Shown piece by piece: positions 26,352 through 35,132 of a DNA stretch of 64,000 nucleotides. The translations under genes were made by a program, and so were the position numbers. The notes beneath the pieces are model-generated. The model did no database searches. It was not told the origin of the DNA and saw nothing but the letters and a program-made list of their open reading frames with translations. The stretch comes from Streptomyces sp. RerS4 (GTDB lineage Bacteria > Actinomycetota > Actinomycetes > Streptomycetales > Streptomycetaceae). Where the stretch lies: assembly GCF_023515955.1 (NCBI RefSeq), contig NZ_CP097322.1, positions 4,450,501-4,514,500 of the forward strand. Reading direction: 5' to 3'. Every line of letters starts with the position of its first letter. Position 1 is the stretch's first letter.

Positions 26352-26711
26352 CTACTGCTTCGGGAGTACGGGGCCCAGCAGGGAAGACGCCGCCGCCGTC
26401 GGGAGTTCGCCGACTGACGGGCCCTGGGTCAGGACGCCCGTGACCATGCCGGTGCCCACCGACGGGAAGTCGGCGACCTTCGTCGCCACCCCGTTGTCGA
26501 GCGGGTCCACGCCCGTGTGGGCCAGCGGGTTCACCTTGAGGTTCGCGATCGGGTCGGTGACGCCCGCCAGCGCCGCCGGTACCGAGAGTTCACCGGCCTG
26601 CGCCCCGCCGGCGGCCATCGCCAGGGCCGCGCCGGCCATGGAGAGGGTCAGGCCCGCGGCGCGGAGCCGCTTCGGGGCGCCGGAGGAGTTGGGGTCTGCG
26701 TGACGTGCCAT
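26352..26711 (-). CDS. Small secreted protein of unknown function
   Basis: 119 residues from ATG at 26711. A signal peptide (RLRAAGLTLSMAGAALAMAA, cleavage near GGAQA) is followed by a mature region with repeated D-P motifs: GVTDPIANLKVNPLAHTGVD and PLDNGVATKVADFPSVGTGM, then VTGVLTQGPSVGELPTAAAS. No cysteines. The composition (Val, Leu, Pro, Asn, Gly) fits a small secreted or wall-associated protein; it shares only a short V-T-G-V-L-T stretch with the product of 20012-20272. Function unknown. Confidence 0.75.
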   Translation of the reverse strand: MARHADPNSSGAPKRLRAAGLTLSMAGAALAMAAGGAQAGELSVPAALAGVTDPIANLKVNPLAHTGVDPLDNGVATKVADFPSVGTGMVTGVLTQGPSVGELPTAAASSLLGPVLPKQ

Positions 26712-26871
26712 GGGTTGGGTTCCCGCCTGTGGTCGTAGTCGCGTGGCCACACAGGGTAGTGGAGCGGGCTCTCCCGATTCCAACCGGCGCCCACGGGGCG
26801 GGTGTGAGGGTTCTCGCAGCGTTCGTCTCCAGTGTGTGGATACGCCCGCTCATGCCGCACACTGGTGTCCC

Positions 26872-27513
26872 GTGAGCTGTTCCTCTCCTTTGCCGACGCG
26901 TGTCGTCCTGTTGACCGGCCCCTCGGGGTCCGGGAAGTCCTCGCTCGCGGCTCGCTCGGGGCTGCCCGTACTGCGCCTCGACGACTTCTACAAGGAGGGG
27001 ACGGACCCGACCCTCCCGCTGGTCGAGGGCAGCTCCGACATCGACTGGGACTCCCCGCTGTCCTGGGACGCCGACGTGGCCGTCGCCGCCGTCGCCGAAC
27101 TGTGCGCCTCCGGTCGCACCGAGGTCCCGGTCTACGACATCGCCACCAGCTCCCGCACCGGCACCGAGACCCTCGACATCTCGCGCACCCCGCTGTTCAT
27201 CGCGGAGGGCATCTTCGCCGCCGACATCGCGGCCCGCTGCCAGGAACTCGGCCTGCTCGCCGACGCGATCTGCCTGCGCGGCCGGCCGTCGACCACCTTC
27301 CGCCGTCGCCTGCTGCGCGACCTGCGGGAAGGACGCAAGTCCCTGCTGTTCCTGCTGCGTCGCGGCCTGCGCCTGATGCGCGCCGAGCGGGGGATCGTGG
27401 CCCGGCACGTGGGCCTGGGCGCGCATCCCTGCGGTCGTGACGAGGCACTGGGCCGACTCGCCGCCGCGGCGGCCGGCCGCCACCGCTCGGCGACCGGCGT
27501 GGCCGCCTCGTAG
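26872..27513 (+). CDS. Uridine kinase-like P-loop kinase
   Basis: 213 residues from GTG at 26872. P-loop GPSGSGKSS at the N-terminus, then LRLDDFYKEGTDPTLP, DIDWDSPLSWD, a VPVYDIATSS segment and FIAEGIFAADIAARC, which follow the uridine kinase pattern (DDFY and Y-D motifs, E-G-I). The tail (RRRLLRDLREGRKSLLFLLR) is the lid region. It would phosphorylate uridine or cytidine, the salvage counterpart to catabolism by cdd/deoA. Unlike the catabolic genes it has no CTACGCGCGTAG site upstream. Convergent with sigQ, with a shared terminator. Confidence 0.85.
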   Translation: MSCSSPLPTRVVLLTGPSGSGKSSLAARSGLPVLRLDDFYKEGTDPTLPLVEGSSDIDWDSPLSWDADVAVAAVAELCASGRTEVPVYDIATSSRTGTETLDISRTPLFIAEGIFAADIAARCQELGLLADAICLRGRPSTTFRRRLLRDLREGRKSLLFLLRRGLRLMRAERGIVARHVGLGAHPCGRDEALGRLAAAAAGRHRSATGVAAS

Positions 27514-27561
27514 CGACGTACGCGCCGCAGCCGTGTAGCCCGTAGCCCCGTACACAAGAGT

Positions 27562-27604
27562 GCGCGGGGCCGACCGGACCCCCTTTGGCCGGTCGACCCC
27601 GCGC
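27562..27604. terminator. Bidirectional terminator between uridine kinase and sigQ
   Basis: GCGCGGGGCCGACCGG pairs with CCGGTCGACCCCGCGC over 16 positions with a single mismatch, loop of 11 nt, lying between the convergent genes and followed by TTTCCC. Confidence 0.8.
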
Positions 27605-27669
27605 TTTCCCCCATGGCCTCCGCCCCACCCCCGTAGGGCGGACCCCCTTGGCCGTGTGGTCTGTTCCGG

Positions 27670-28365
27670 CTACGCGACGAGCTCCCCGAAGGACTCCGCC
27701 TCGTCACGGCCGAAGCTCAGCACCTCGTCGTCGCGCAGCCGGCGCAGCGAGCGCCAGATGCTCGACTTCACGGTGCCGACGCTGATGCCCAGGATCTCGG
27801 CGATCTCCGGGTCGGTGCGGCCCTCGTAGTAGCGCAGCACCAGCATCGTGCGCTGCGGCTCCGGGATCCGGGCCAGTGCCTGCCACAGCACGGCGCGCAG
27901 CTCGGTGCCGCGCATCGCGTCCGTGTCGGAGGCCGTCTCCGGCAGTTCCTCGGTCGGGTACTCGTTGAGCTTGCGCCGACGCCACGCGCTGATGTGCAGG
28001 TTCGTCATGGTGCGGCGCAGGTAGCCGCCGACCGCGGCCTTGTCGCTGATGCGGTCCCAGGCTCGGTAGGTGGAGAACAGCGCGCTCTGGAGCAGGTCCT
28101 CGGCCTCGTGGCGGTCGCCGGTGAGGTGGAAGGCCGTCGCGTAGAGCGCGGCCCGGCGTTCCTGTACGTACGCGGTGAACTCGGCCTCCGAGGTGGAGGA
28201 CGTGGTGCGCGGTGCGGGAACCGCCTGGTACTGGTTCGCGTCAATGGCTGTGACGTGCGCCGGTCGCGGACGGGCGACCGGCACCGTACGGACACCCGCC
28301 CGGCGGTTCACATCGTGCAGCCGCGTGACAACCGCGCTGGTCGTGGTGCTGTGCAGCGTGTTCAT
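27670..28365 (-). CDS. sigQ: SigQ, SigE-type ECF sigma factor divergent from afsQ1
   Basis: 231 residues from ATG at 28365 behind GGGGGGCGCGAG. Region 2: EFTAYVQERRAALYATAFHL, GDRHEAEDLLQSALFSTYRA; region 4: PEPQRTMLVLRYYEGRTDPE, IAEILGISVGTVKSSIWRSL. An N-terminal extension of about 60 residues is unstructured. In S. coelicolor sigQ lies divergent from afsQ1-afsQ2, is activated by AfsQ1 and represses antibiotic synthesis; the same arrangement with a matching AfsQ1 box is present here. Identification rests on this synteny plus the sequence of AfsQ1, so it is firm. Confidence 0.93.
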   Translation of the reverse strand: MNTLHSTTTSAVVTRLHDVNRRAGVRTVPVARPRPAHVTAIDANQYQAVPAPRTTSSTSEAEFTAYVQERRAALYATAFHLTGDRHEAEDLLQSALFSTYRAWDRISDKAAVGGYLRRTMTNLHISAWRRRKLNEYPTEELPETASDTDAMRGTELRAVLWQALARIPEPQRTMLVLRYYEGRTDPEIAEILGISVGTVKSSIWRSLRRLRDDEVLSFGRDEAESFGELVA

Positions 28366-28454
28366 CTCGCGCCCCCCGTCGTGGAGTCTGCTTCGGTCCG
28401 TTGGTTCGATGACAGAAGCCTGCCCGCCGGACATAACCGGGGTGTCCTTCGACT

Positions 28455-28470
28455 GTCACAGGCCTGTCAC
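28455..28470. promoter_or_regulatory. AfsQ1-binding site in the sigQ/afsQ1 intergenic region
   Basis: GTCACAGGCCTGTCAC fits exactly the published AfsQ1 consensus GTnAC-n6-GTnAC (two direct GTCAC repeats, 11 bp centre to centre). It lies 90 bp from the sigQ start and 70 bp from the afsQ1 start, as expected for control of the divergent pair. Confidence 0.85.
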
Positions 28471-28540
28471 AGCCACCCGTGGCCGGATCCGCGCCGCCCG
28501 ACGGTCGAAGTCCGAAGGGTCGATGGGACAGAATGAGCGC

Positions 28541-29218
28541 GTGCCTTTCCTGTTGCTGATCGAGGACGACGACGCCATCCGCACGGCCCTCGAACTTTCC
28601 CTGTCACGCCAGGGCCACCGTGTGGCCACCGCGGCGACGGGCGAGGACGGCCTGAAACTGCTGCGCGAGCAGCGGCCGGACCTGATCGTGCTGGATGTGA
28701 TGCTGCCCGGGATCGACGGTTTCGAGGTCTGTCGGCGGATCCGCCGCACCGACCAGTTGCCGATCATCCTGCTGACCGCGCGCAGCGACGACATCGATGT
28801 CGTCGTGGGCCTGGAGTCGGGCGCCGACGACTACGTCGTCAAGCCCGTCCAGGGCCGGGTGCTCGACGCCCGCATCCGGGCCGTGCTGCGGCGCGGCGAG
28901 CGGGAGGCGAGCGACTCCGCCGTCTTCGGCTCGCTGGTCATCGACCGTGCCGCGATGACGGTGACGAAGAACGGCGAGGACCTCCAGCTCACCCCGACCG
29001 AGCTGCGGCTGCTGCTGGAACTGAGCCGGCGGCCCGGCCAGGCGCTGTCGCGCCAGCAGTTGCTGCGCCTGGTGTGGGAGCACGACTACCTCGGCGACTC
29101 GCGGCTCGTCGACGCCTGTGTGCAGCGGCTGCGCGCCAAGGTCGAGGAAGTGCCCTCGTCGCCGACGCTGATCCGTACCGTCCGGGGTGTCGGCTACCGC
29201 TTGGACTCCCCGCAGTGA
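28541..29218 (+). CDS. afsQ1: AfsQ1 response regulator
   Basis: 225 residues from GTG at 28541, the length of the S. coelicolor protein; an ATG at 28523 is an in-frame alternative. Receiver domain: acidic pocket IEDDD, phospho-acceptor Asp52 in LIVLDVMLPG, LTARSDD and the conserved Lys in DDYVVKPV. An OmpR-type winged helix follows (LTPTELRLLLELSRRPGQAL, GDSRLVDACVQRLRAKVEE). AfsQ1 controls antibiotic and nitrogen metabolism genes in response to growth on glutamate. It overlaps afsQ2 by 4 nt. Confidence 0.97.
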   Translation: MPFLLLIEDDDAIRTALELSLSRQGHRVATAATGEDGLKLLREQRPDLIVLDVMLPGIDGFEVCRRIRRTDQLPIILLTARSDDIDVVVGLESGADDYVVKPVQGRVLDARIRAVLRRGEREASDSAVFGSLVIDRAAMTVTKNGEDLQLTPTELRLLLELSRRPGQALSRQQLLRLVWEHDYLGDSRLVDACVQRLRAKVEEVPSSPTLIRTVRGVGYRLDSPQ

Positions 29219-30702
29219 TCAAGGCCCTGTTCGCGGGCCGGCGCTGGACCAGCCTGCGGCTGCGGTTGCTCATCGTGTTCGCCCTGGTCGCGCTGACGGC
29301 CGCGGTCTCCGCGTCCGGGATCGCGTACTGGCTCAACCGCGAGGCGGTGCTGACCCGTACGCAGGAGGCGGCGCTCGGGGACTTCCGTCAGGAGATGCAG
29401 AACCGGGCCGCGGCGCTGCCCGCCGAGCCGACGCCGGAGGAGCTCCAGCGCACCGCCGAGCTGATGGCGGGCAGCAGTCCGGGCTACAGCGTGCTGCTGG
29501 TGCACCGGCGCAAGGACGGCCACGAGGTGTTCGGCGCGGCCGGCGCGGACTCCTTCGGGCTGGACGACGTACCGAAGTCCCTCCAGAACGCGGTCAACGA
29601 CCGGCAGAAGACGACCGCCGCCAACGACGCCGAGTACCACATGTACTGGCAGCGGACGAAGCCGAAGGGCAACCCGTACCTGGTGGGCGGCACGCGGATC
29701 GTCGGCGGCGGGCCGACCGGCTACATGTACAAGTCGCTGGCCACCGAGCGGGACGACCTCAACGCGCTGGGCTGGTCGCTGACCATCGCCACCGGCCTGG
29801 CGCTTCTGTGCTCCGCGCTGCTCGCGCAGGCGGCGGCGCGGACCGTGCTGCGCCCCGTGCAGCGGCTCGGCGAGGCGGCGCGCCGGCTGGGCGAGGGCGA
29901 GCTGGACCACCGGCTGGACGTGTCGGGCACGGACGAACTCGCCGACCTGTCGCACACCTTCAACAAGACGGCGGAGGCGCTGGAGAAGAAGGTCGCCGAC
30001 ATGAGCGCGCGCGAGGAGGCGAGCCGGCGCTTCGTCGCCGACATGTCGCACGAACTGCGCACCCCGCTCACGGCGTTGACGGCGGTCGCCGAGGTGCTGG
30101 AGGAGGAGGTCGACGACCTCGATCCGATGATCGCACCGGCCGTGGGCCTGGTGGTGAGCGAGACGCGACGGCTGAACGACCTGGTGGAGAACCTGATGGA
30201 GGTCACCCGCTTCGACGCGGGGACGGCACGCCTGGTCCTGGACGACGTGAACGTCGCCGACCAGGTCACCGCCTGCATCGACGCGCGTGCCTGGCTCGAC
30301 GCGGTGGAACTCGACGCCGGGCGCGGGATCGTGGCCCGGCTCGACCCGCGCCGGCTGGACGTGATCCTGGCCAACCTGATCGGCAACGCGCTCAAGCACG
30401 GCGGCTCGCCGGTGCGGGTGTCGGTGGTCGTGGAGGACGAGTGGCTGGTGATCGCGGTCAAGGACAACGGGCCGGGCATCCCCGAAGAGGTGCTGCCGCA
30501 CGTCTTCGACCGCTTCTACAAGGCGAGCGCGTCCCGGCCGAAGTCGGACGGCAGCGGGCTCGGCCTGTCGATCGCCGTGGAGAACGCGCACATCCACGGC
30601 GGTGACATCACGGCCGCGAACGGGCCCGAGGGCGGGGCCGTGTTCACCCTGCGGCTGCCGGTCGACGTGGGGAAGGTGATCGCCGGTGACGTGGAGGCGT
30701 AG
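29215..30702 (+). CDS. afsQ2: AfsQ2 sensor histidine kinase
   Basis: 495 residues from GTG at 29215 inside the afsQ1 stop. Order of parts: transmembrane helix 1 (about 17-38), an extracytoplasmic sensor of about 145 residues, transmembrane helix 2 (about 187-207), HAMP (LRPVQRLGEAARRLGEGELD), HisKA with phospho-His279 in ADMSHELRTPLTAL, and HATPase with NLIGNALKHGG, VKDNGPGIP and SGLGLSIA. It phosphorylates AfsQ1. The downstream lipoprotein gene overlaps its 3' end by 17 nt, suggesting an accessory role in sensing. Confidence 0.97.
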   Translation: MIKALFAGRRWTSLRLRLLIVFALVALTAAVSASGIAYWLNREAVLTRTQEAALGDFRQEMQNRAAALPAEPTPEELQRTAELMAGSSPGYSVLLVHRRKDGHEVFGAAGADSFGLDDVPKSLQNAVNDRQKTTAANDAEYHMYWQRTKPKGNPYLVGGTRIVGGGPTGYMYKSLATERDDLNALGWSLTIATGLALLCSALLAQAAARTVLRPVQRLGEAARRLGEGELDHRLDVSGTDELADLSHTFNKTAEALEKKVADMSAREEASRRFVADMSHELRTPLTALTAVAEVLEEEVDDLDPMIAPAVGLVVSETRRLNDLVENLMEVTRFDAGTARLVLDDVNVADQVTACIDARAWLDAVELDAGRGIVARLDPRRLDVILANLIGNALKHGGSPVRVSVVVEDEWLVIAVKDNGPGIPEEVLPHVFDRFYKASASRPKSDGSGLGLSIAVENAHIHGGDITAANGPEGGAVFTLRLPVDVGKVIAGDVEA

Positions 30703-31366
30703 GGCCATGGCGGGCGTGGTGGGCCTGTGCGCCCTCGGCGCGCTGACGACGGGGTGCGGGATCAGGGCGACGACCGTCCCGGTGGACGTGGGCGCGGCGC
30801 CGTCCCGGGTGTCCTGCGAGAACCCGGACGAGCCGGCGCCCGGACAGGGCGGGGTGCAGGGCCTCCGGACCACGGTGGAACTGGTGTGCGGATCGCAGCT
30901 GGTGGGCGTGGAGCGGTTGGTGCCCGTACCGGAGAAGCGGCCGGCGCGGGACGCCGTGGTGTCGGCGACGCAGGCGCTGCTGGAGGCGCTCCAGAAGGAG
31001 CCCTCGGCGGGGGAGCGGGACGCCGGTTTCACCACCGGGGTCCCGGCCGGACTGACGGCGTCCGCGCCGCGCCCGGGGGACCCGGCCGGGACGGTACGGC
31101 TCAGCCGCAAGCCGGAGGACCTGCCGCCGGTGGCGCTGTCGCAGATCGTGTGCACGCTGGCGGACAGCGACGCGGTGTCGGAGGGCCCTGGGCCGGTGGT
31201 CCTGGGCGGCCCGGACGCGGACCCGCCGCGGGCGTGGGAGTGCAGCGACGAGGTCCGCTCCCGCCCGGAGGCGGTCCCCACCCTGGGCGACGTGGTCCGC
31301 CCGGGAACGGGTGCCGATGCCGCGGCCGGCACCCCCGCGCCGACGCCGGGGCCCTCGAAGAGCTGA
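30686..31366 (+). CDS. AfsQ-associated lipoprotein
   Basis: 226 residues from GTG at 30686, overlapping afsQ2 by 17 nt. A short signal ends in the lipobox L-T-T-G-C (Cys at about 24), with a mature extracytoplasmic domain containing three Cys (VSCENPDEPAPG, ELVCGSQLVGVE, IVCTLADS) and a Pro/Thr-rich tail. The gene is in the same place as the lipoprotein encoded after afsQ2 in S. coelicolor. Translational overlap with a sensor kinase suggests it modulates AfsQ2 sensing at the outer face of the membrane. That role is inferred. Confidence 0.85.
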   Translation: MTWRRRAMAGVVGLCALGALTTGCGIRATTVPVDVGAAPSRVSCENPDEPAPGQGGVQGLRTTVELVCGSQLVGVERLVPVPEKRPARDAVVSATQALLEALQKEPSAGERDAGFTTGVPAGLTASAPRPGDPAGTVRLSRKPEDLPPVALSQIVCTLADSDAVSEGPGPVVLGGPDADPPRAWECSDEVRSRPEAVPTLGDVVRPGTGADAAAGTPAPTPGPSKS

Positions 31367-31370
31367 GCCC

Positions 31371-32081
31371 TTACCGGGCGGGCCCCGTGAGGCGGGTCGT
31401 CAGTTCCTCGACGAAGGCGGCCAGGCGGGGTGAGCGGGGGCCGGGGCGGGTGGCGCAGTACCAGGTGCGGGTCGCCGGCTTGGCGCCGATGCGGACCAGC
31501 GCGACGCCGTGGGAGGACGCGTACGGCGCGGCCGCCCAGTTCGGCAGGATCGCCACGCCCTGCCCGCCCGCCGCCATCTCGATGACCAGGTCGGTCACCA
31601 GCGGCATGGTGGTGATCCGGGCCGGCCGGGCGCCCGGCGGGAGCGGCAGCGGCGCCGAGGGGATGCGGCTCTGGTCGTAGACGTCGTAGAGCACCAGGTC
31701 CACGCCCGTGAAGTCGCGCGCCGTCACGTGCGTACGGGACGCCCAGCGGTGTCCGGCGGGCACCACGGCCACCATCTCGTCCTCGAACAGCGGGGTCAGT
31801 TCCACCCGGTCCATCTGCGCGTCCGGCTTGGTGACGAGCGCGACGTCGACGAGGTCGGCGAGGAGCGCCGGGATCGGCGCGTCGTCGGCGACGGTGACGA
31901 TCCGCACCTCGGTGTCCGGCTCCCGCTCGCGGAAGGCGCGCAGGACGGGCGGCAGCCACGGGAAGGTGGTGCTGCACCGCGCGGTGAAACGCACCCGCCG
32001 GTCCCGGCCGTCACGGATCTCCCGCAGGTCGCGGGTGGCTGACTCCAGCTCGCCGAGGACGTGCCGCGCGGCGACGAGCAT
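31371..32081 (-). pseudogene. LysR-type regulator lacking its DNA-binding domain
   Basis: From about ATG 32081 the frame encodes a LysR linker helix (VAARHVLGELESATRDLREI) and a full substrate-binding domain (RVRFTARCSTTFPWLPPVLR, FREREPDTEVRIVTVADDAP, WASRTHVTARDFTGVDLVLY, MAAGGQGVAILPNWAAAPYA). The N-terminal winged HTH of about 65 residues is absent. The upstream 340 bp contain no HTH in any frame, so this is a 5' deletion rather than a frameshift. The frame stays open to 32423 but the extra residues are Arg/Pro-rich non-family sequence. It could still make a stable ligand-binding fragment; I regard it as a broken gene. Confidence 0.75.
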
Positions 32082-32400
32082 CAGGAGTCGCCGAAGGCGA
32101 TCGCGTAGCGACGCGACCGAAGGGAGCACTCTTGACGGGCCGGCACGAACCGGAAGGACGATCGGACTGACGGGAAACCCCCGAACCCGCTGTGAGACCG
32201 GCCTGCCGAAACACCGCCGTCGACGGGCCCGGGACTCTGCCCCGCTCCGCGCGGCTTGGCGCCGGCCGTGTGTACCGTCCCGCCTGGGGGGGGCGGGTGG
32301 GCAGCCACCGACCCGCCCCCGGGGGTCGAGGGGGTGATAGCGGGCCCGCGCCGGGTGGGCGACGGGCCGATAGCGGCCCCGCCGCGGGCCACGCACGGCA
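32082..32400. other. Non-coding stretch upstream of the truncated LysR gene
   Basis: About 320 bp with no credible gene on either strand: the open frames are Arg/Pro/Gly-rich shadows without ribosome binding sites. It lies exactly where the missing LysR HTH would be encoded and ends at the terminator of the phosphomannomutase gene. I see no insertion-sequence ends or direct repeats in it. Confidence 0.6.
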
Positions 32401-32435
32401 ACGGCCCCCTCGGTGGCTTGCACCGAGGGGGCCGT
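32401..32435 (-). terminator. Terminator of the purine nucleoside phosphorylase-phosphomannomutase operon
   Basis: ACGGCCCCCTCGGT and ACCGAGGGGGCCGT make a perfect 14-bp stem with a 7-nt loop, 28 nt past the phosphomannomutase stop on the minus strand. Confidence 0.82.
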
Positions 32436-32462
32436 CCGGGGCCGGCGTGGAGACGGGCCGGG

Positions 32463-34115
32463 TCAGATGCCCATCGCGGAGGCGAGGTCCTTCTTGAGGG
32501 AGTCCAGGACGCCCTGGGCCGTCGCGCGGGCCGAGGTGAGGTCGGAGGCTTCGGCCACCGGGACCACGACCTCCAGGTAGCACTTCAGCTTCGGCTCCGT
32601 GCCCGACGGGCGGACGATCACGCGGGCCTTGTAGTCGCCCTCCAGGTAGTAGCGGAGGCCGTCCGTGGGCGGGAGCGACTCCGTGCCCTTGGCCAGGTCC
32701 TCCGCCGTGACGACGCGCAGGCCCGCCAGGGACACCGGCGGGCGCGCCCGCAGCGCCGCCATCGCCGAGGCGATGATCGACAGGTCCGAGACGCGGACCG
32801 ACAGCTGGTCGGTGGCGTGCAGGCCGTGGGCCATCGCCAGGTCGTCCAGCAGGTCGCTCAGGGTGCGGCCCTGCTCCTTCAGCACCGAGGCCAGTTCCGC
32901 CACCAGCAGGGCGGCCGTGATGCCGTCCTTGTCGCGGACGCCCTCGGGGTCGACGCAGTAGCCGAGCGCCTCCTCGTAGCCGTAGCGCAGGCCCTCGACG
33001 CGGGAGATCCACTTGAAACCCGTCAGGGTCTCCTCGTGGCCCACGCCCGCCGCCTGCGCGATCCGCCCCAGGAGGGAGGAGGAGACGATCGACTCGGCGA
33101 AGACGCCCCGGGCGCCCTTGTGGACCAGGTGCGCCGCCAGCAGCGCGCCCACCTCGTCGCCGCGCAGCATGCGCCAGCCGCCGTTGTCCGGTACCGCCAC
33201 CGCGCAGCGGTCGGCGTCCGGGTCGTTCGCGATGACGATGTCCGGACCCACCTCGGCGGCCTTCGCGAAGGCCAGGTCCATCGCACCCGGCTCCTCCGGG
33301 TTGGGGAACGCCACCGTCGGGAAGGCCGGGTCCGGCTCCGCCTGCTCGGCGACCAACACCGGCGTCGGGAAGCCGTGCCGGGCGAAGGCCGCCATGACCA
33401 CGTCCTTGCCGACGCCGTGCATGGCCGTGTAGACGGTCCGCACGCCGCGCGGGGAGCCCGGCGTCAGGACGGCGTCCGTACGGGCCAGGTAGGCCTCCAG
33501 GACCTCGTCGCCGAGCTGCTCCCAGCCGGACTCCGGCCGCGGGACGGAGGCGAGGGCGGTGACCTTGGCGATCTCCGCCGCGATCTCGGCGTCCGCCGGG
33601 GAGACGATCTGCGAGCCGTCGCCGAGGTACACCTTGTAGCCGTTGTCCCGGGGCGGGTTGTGGCTCGCGGTCACCTCGACGCCGGCGACGGCGCCCAGGT
33701 GCCTTATGGCGTACGCGAGGACGGGCGTCGGGAGGGGGCGGGGGAGTACGGCCGCGCGCAGCCCGGCGCCGATCATCACGGCCGCCGTGTCACGGGCGAA
33801 GTCCGCCGACTTGTAGCGCGCGTCGTATCCGACGACGACCAGGCCGCCGTCGTGCCCCCGCGCCTTCAGGTAGGCCGCCAGGCCCGCCGCCGCCCGGATG
33901 ACCACGCCGCGGTTCATCCGCATCGGACCCGCGCCGATCTCGCCGCGCAGTCCGGCGGTGCCGAACTGGAGCGTGCCCGAGAAGCGGTCCGCGAGCTCCG
34001 CGGTGTCGCCCGCGTCCAAGAGGGCCGCGAGCTCCGCCGCGGTCTCCGGGTCGGGGTCCTCGGACAGCCAGGCCTGCGCCCGGGTGATCAGGTCGTCCTG
34101 TGCCTGTTCCTGCAC
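32463..34115 (-). CDS. Phosphohexomutase/phosphopentomutase (phosphomannomutase family)
   Basis: 550 residues from GTG at 34115, behind AAGGCGG; an ATG at 34160 is also in frame. The four alpha-D-phosphohexomutase domains show the phosphoserine loop TASHNPPRDNGYK, the metal loop DPDADRCAV, the sugar loop around EEALGYCVDPEG, and the phosphate loop RPSGTEPKLK. It lies directly behind the purine nucleoside phosphorylase gene on the same strand with a 55-nt gap, which suggests that its physiological job is ribose-1-phosphate to ribose-5-phosphate (phosphopentomutase), known for some members of this family. Mannose/glucose activity is possible too. Confidence 0.92.
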   Translation of the reverse strand: MQEQAQDDLITRAQAWLSEDPDPETAAELAALLDAGDTAELADRFSGTLQFGTAGLRGEIGAGPMRMNRGVVIRAAAGLAAYLKARGHDGGLVVVGYDARYKSADFARDTAAVMIGAGLRAAVLPRPLPTPVLAYAIRHLGAVAGVEVTASHNPPRDNGYKVYLGDGSQIVSPADAEIAAEIAKVTALASVPRPESGWEQLGDEVLEAYLARTDAVLTPGSPRGVRTVYTAMHGVGKDVVMAAFARHGFPTPVLVAEQAEPDPAFPTVAFPNPEEPGAMDLAFAKAAEVGPDIVIANDPDADRCAVAVPDNGGWRMLRGDEVGALLAAHLVHKGARGVFAESIVSSSLLGRIAQAAGVGHEETLTGFKWISRVEGLRYGYEEALGYCVDPEGVRDKDGITAALLVAELASVLKEQGRTLSDLLDDLAMAHGLHATDQLSVRVSDLSIIASAMAALRARPPVSLAGLRVVTAEDLAKGTESLPPTDGLRYYLEGDYKARVIVRPSGTEPKLKCYLEVVVPVAEASDLTSARATAQGVLDSLKKDLASAMGI

Positions 34116-34170
34116 GGCTTCCGCCTTACCTCTCGTACGTCGTCGATCAGAGTCGATCAAGTCGATCAGA

Positions 34171-34977
34171 TCAGATGCGGGCCAGGACCTGCGTCAGCAG
34201 CGTGCCCATGCGGGCGGCCGAGTCGCGGCCGGCCTGGAGGACCTCTTCGTGGTTGAGCGGCTCGCCGGACAGGCCCGCCGCCAGGTTGGTGACCAGGGAG
34301 ATGCCCAGCACCTCGGCGCCGGCCTCACGGGCGGCGATGGCCTCCAGGACGGTGGACATGCCGACCAGGTCCGCGCCCATGACGCGGATCATGTTGATCT
34401 CGGCCGGGGTCTCGTAGTGCGGGCCGGGGAACTGCACGTAGACGCCCTCTTCGAGGGTCTCGTCGATCTCCTTGCACATCGCGCGCAGGCGCGGCGAGTA
34501 CAGGTCGGTGAGGTCCACGAAGTTCGCGCCGACGATCGGCGAGGTCGCGGTGAGGTTCAGGTGGTCGCTGATCAGGACCGGCTGGCCGGGCTTCATGCCC
34601 TCGCGCAGGCCACCACAGCCGTTGGTCAGGACGATGGTCTTGCAGCCGGCGGCGACGGCGGTGCGGACACCGTGGGCGACGGCGGCGACGCCGCGGCCCT
34701 CGTAGAAGTGGGTCCGGCCGAGGAAGACCAGCGCGCGCTTGTCGCCGATCTTGTACGAGCGGATCTTGCCGCCGTGGCCCTCGACGGCGGCGGGCGGGAA
34801 TCCGGGCAGCTCGGTGACGAGGAACTCGGACTCGGGGGCGCCGAGCGCCTCGGCGGCGGGGGCCCAGCCGGAGCCCATGACGAGGGCGACGTCGTGGGTC
34901 TCCACGCCCGTCAGCTCACGGAGGCGGGCGGCTGCGGCGTCGGCGGCGGCGAAGGGGTCGGTAACAGATGCGTTCAC
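34171..34977 (-). CDS. Purine nucleoside phosphorylase (trimeric, PunA type)
   Basis: 268 residues from GTG at 34977. Motifs of the trimeric family: ALVMGSGW, the phosphate site [17 protein letters not shown], the active-site [11 protein letters not shown] and [16 protein letters not shown]. It phosphorolyses inosine, guanosine and deoxy forms, acting after adenosine deaminase. A TACCCT -10 hexamer lies at 34990-34985, 7 nt before the GTG, so the transcript is probably leaderless; the palindromic operator lies 12 nt further upstream. It is first in an operon with the phosphomutase gene. Confidence 0.94.
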   Translation of the reverse strand: MNASVTDPFAAADAAAARLRELTGVETHDVALVMGSGWAPAAEALGAPESEFLVTELPGFPPAAVEGHGGKIRSYKIGDKRALVFLGRTHFYEGRGVAAVAHGVRTAVAAGCKTIVLTNGCGGLREGMKPGQPVLISDHLNLTATSPIVGANFVDLTDLYSPRLRAMCKEIDETLEEGVYVQFPGPHYETPAEINMIRVMGADLVGMSTVLEAIAAREAGAEVLGISLVTNLAAGLSGEPLNHEEVLQAGRDSAARMGTLLTQVLARI

Positions 34978-35002
34978 GCCGACGAGGGTAGCCGCTCTTC
35001 GC

Positions 35003-35014
35003 CTACGCGCGTAG
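35003..35014. promoter_or_regulatory. Putative nucleoside-regulon operator (purine nucleoside phosphorylase)
   Basis: Perfect palindrome CTACGCGCGTAG. It ends 12 nt before the -10-like TACCCT (34990-34985, minus strand) and 25 nt before the GTG start, placing it within the -35/-10 spacer or over the -35 of this promoter. Confidence 0.72.
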
Positions 35015-35132
35015 ATGGCACAGCTCACGGTGTTCGGATCGTTGCCTTGTCGTTTCCACCGAATGGTTCCGTGGAGGACGGATACGACCCACCGCTATGA
35101 CCCACCGCTACGACCCACCGGGCCGCCGGCCG

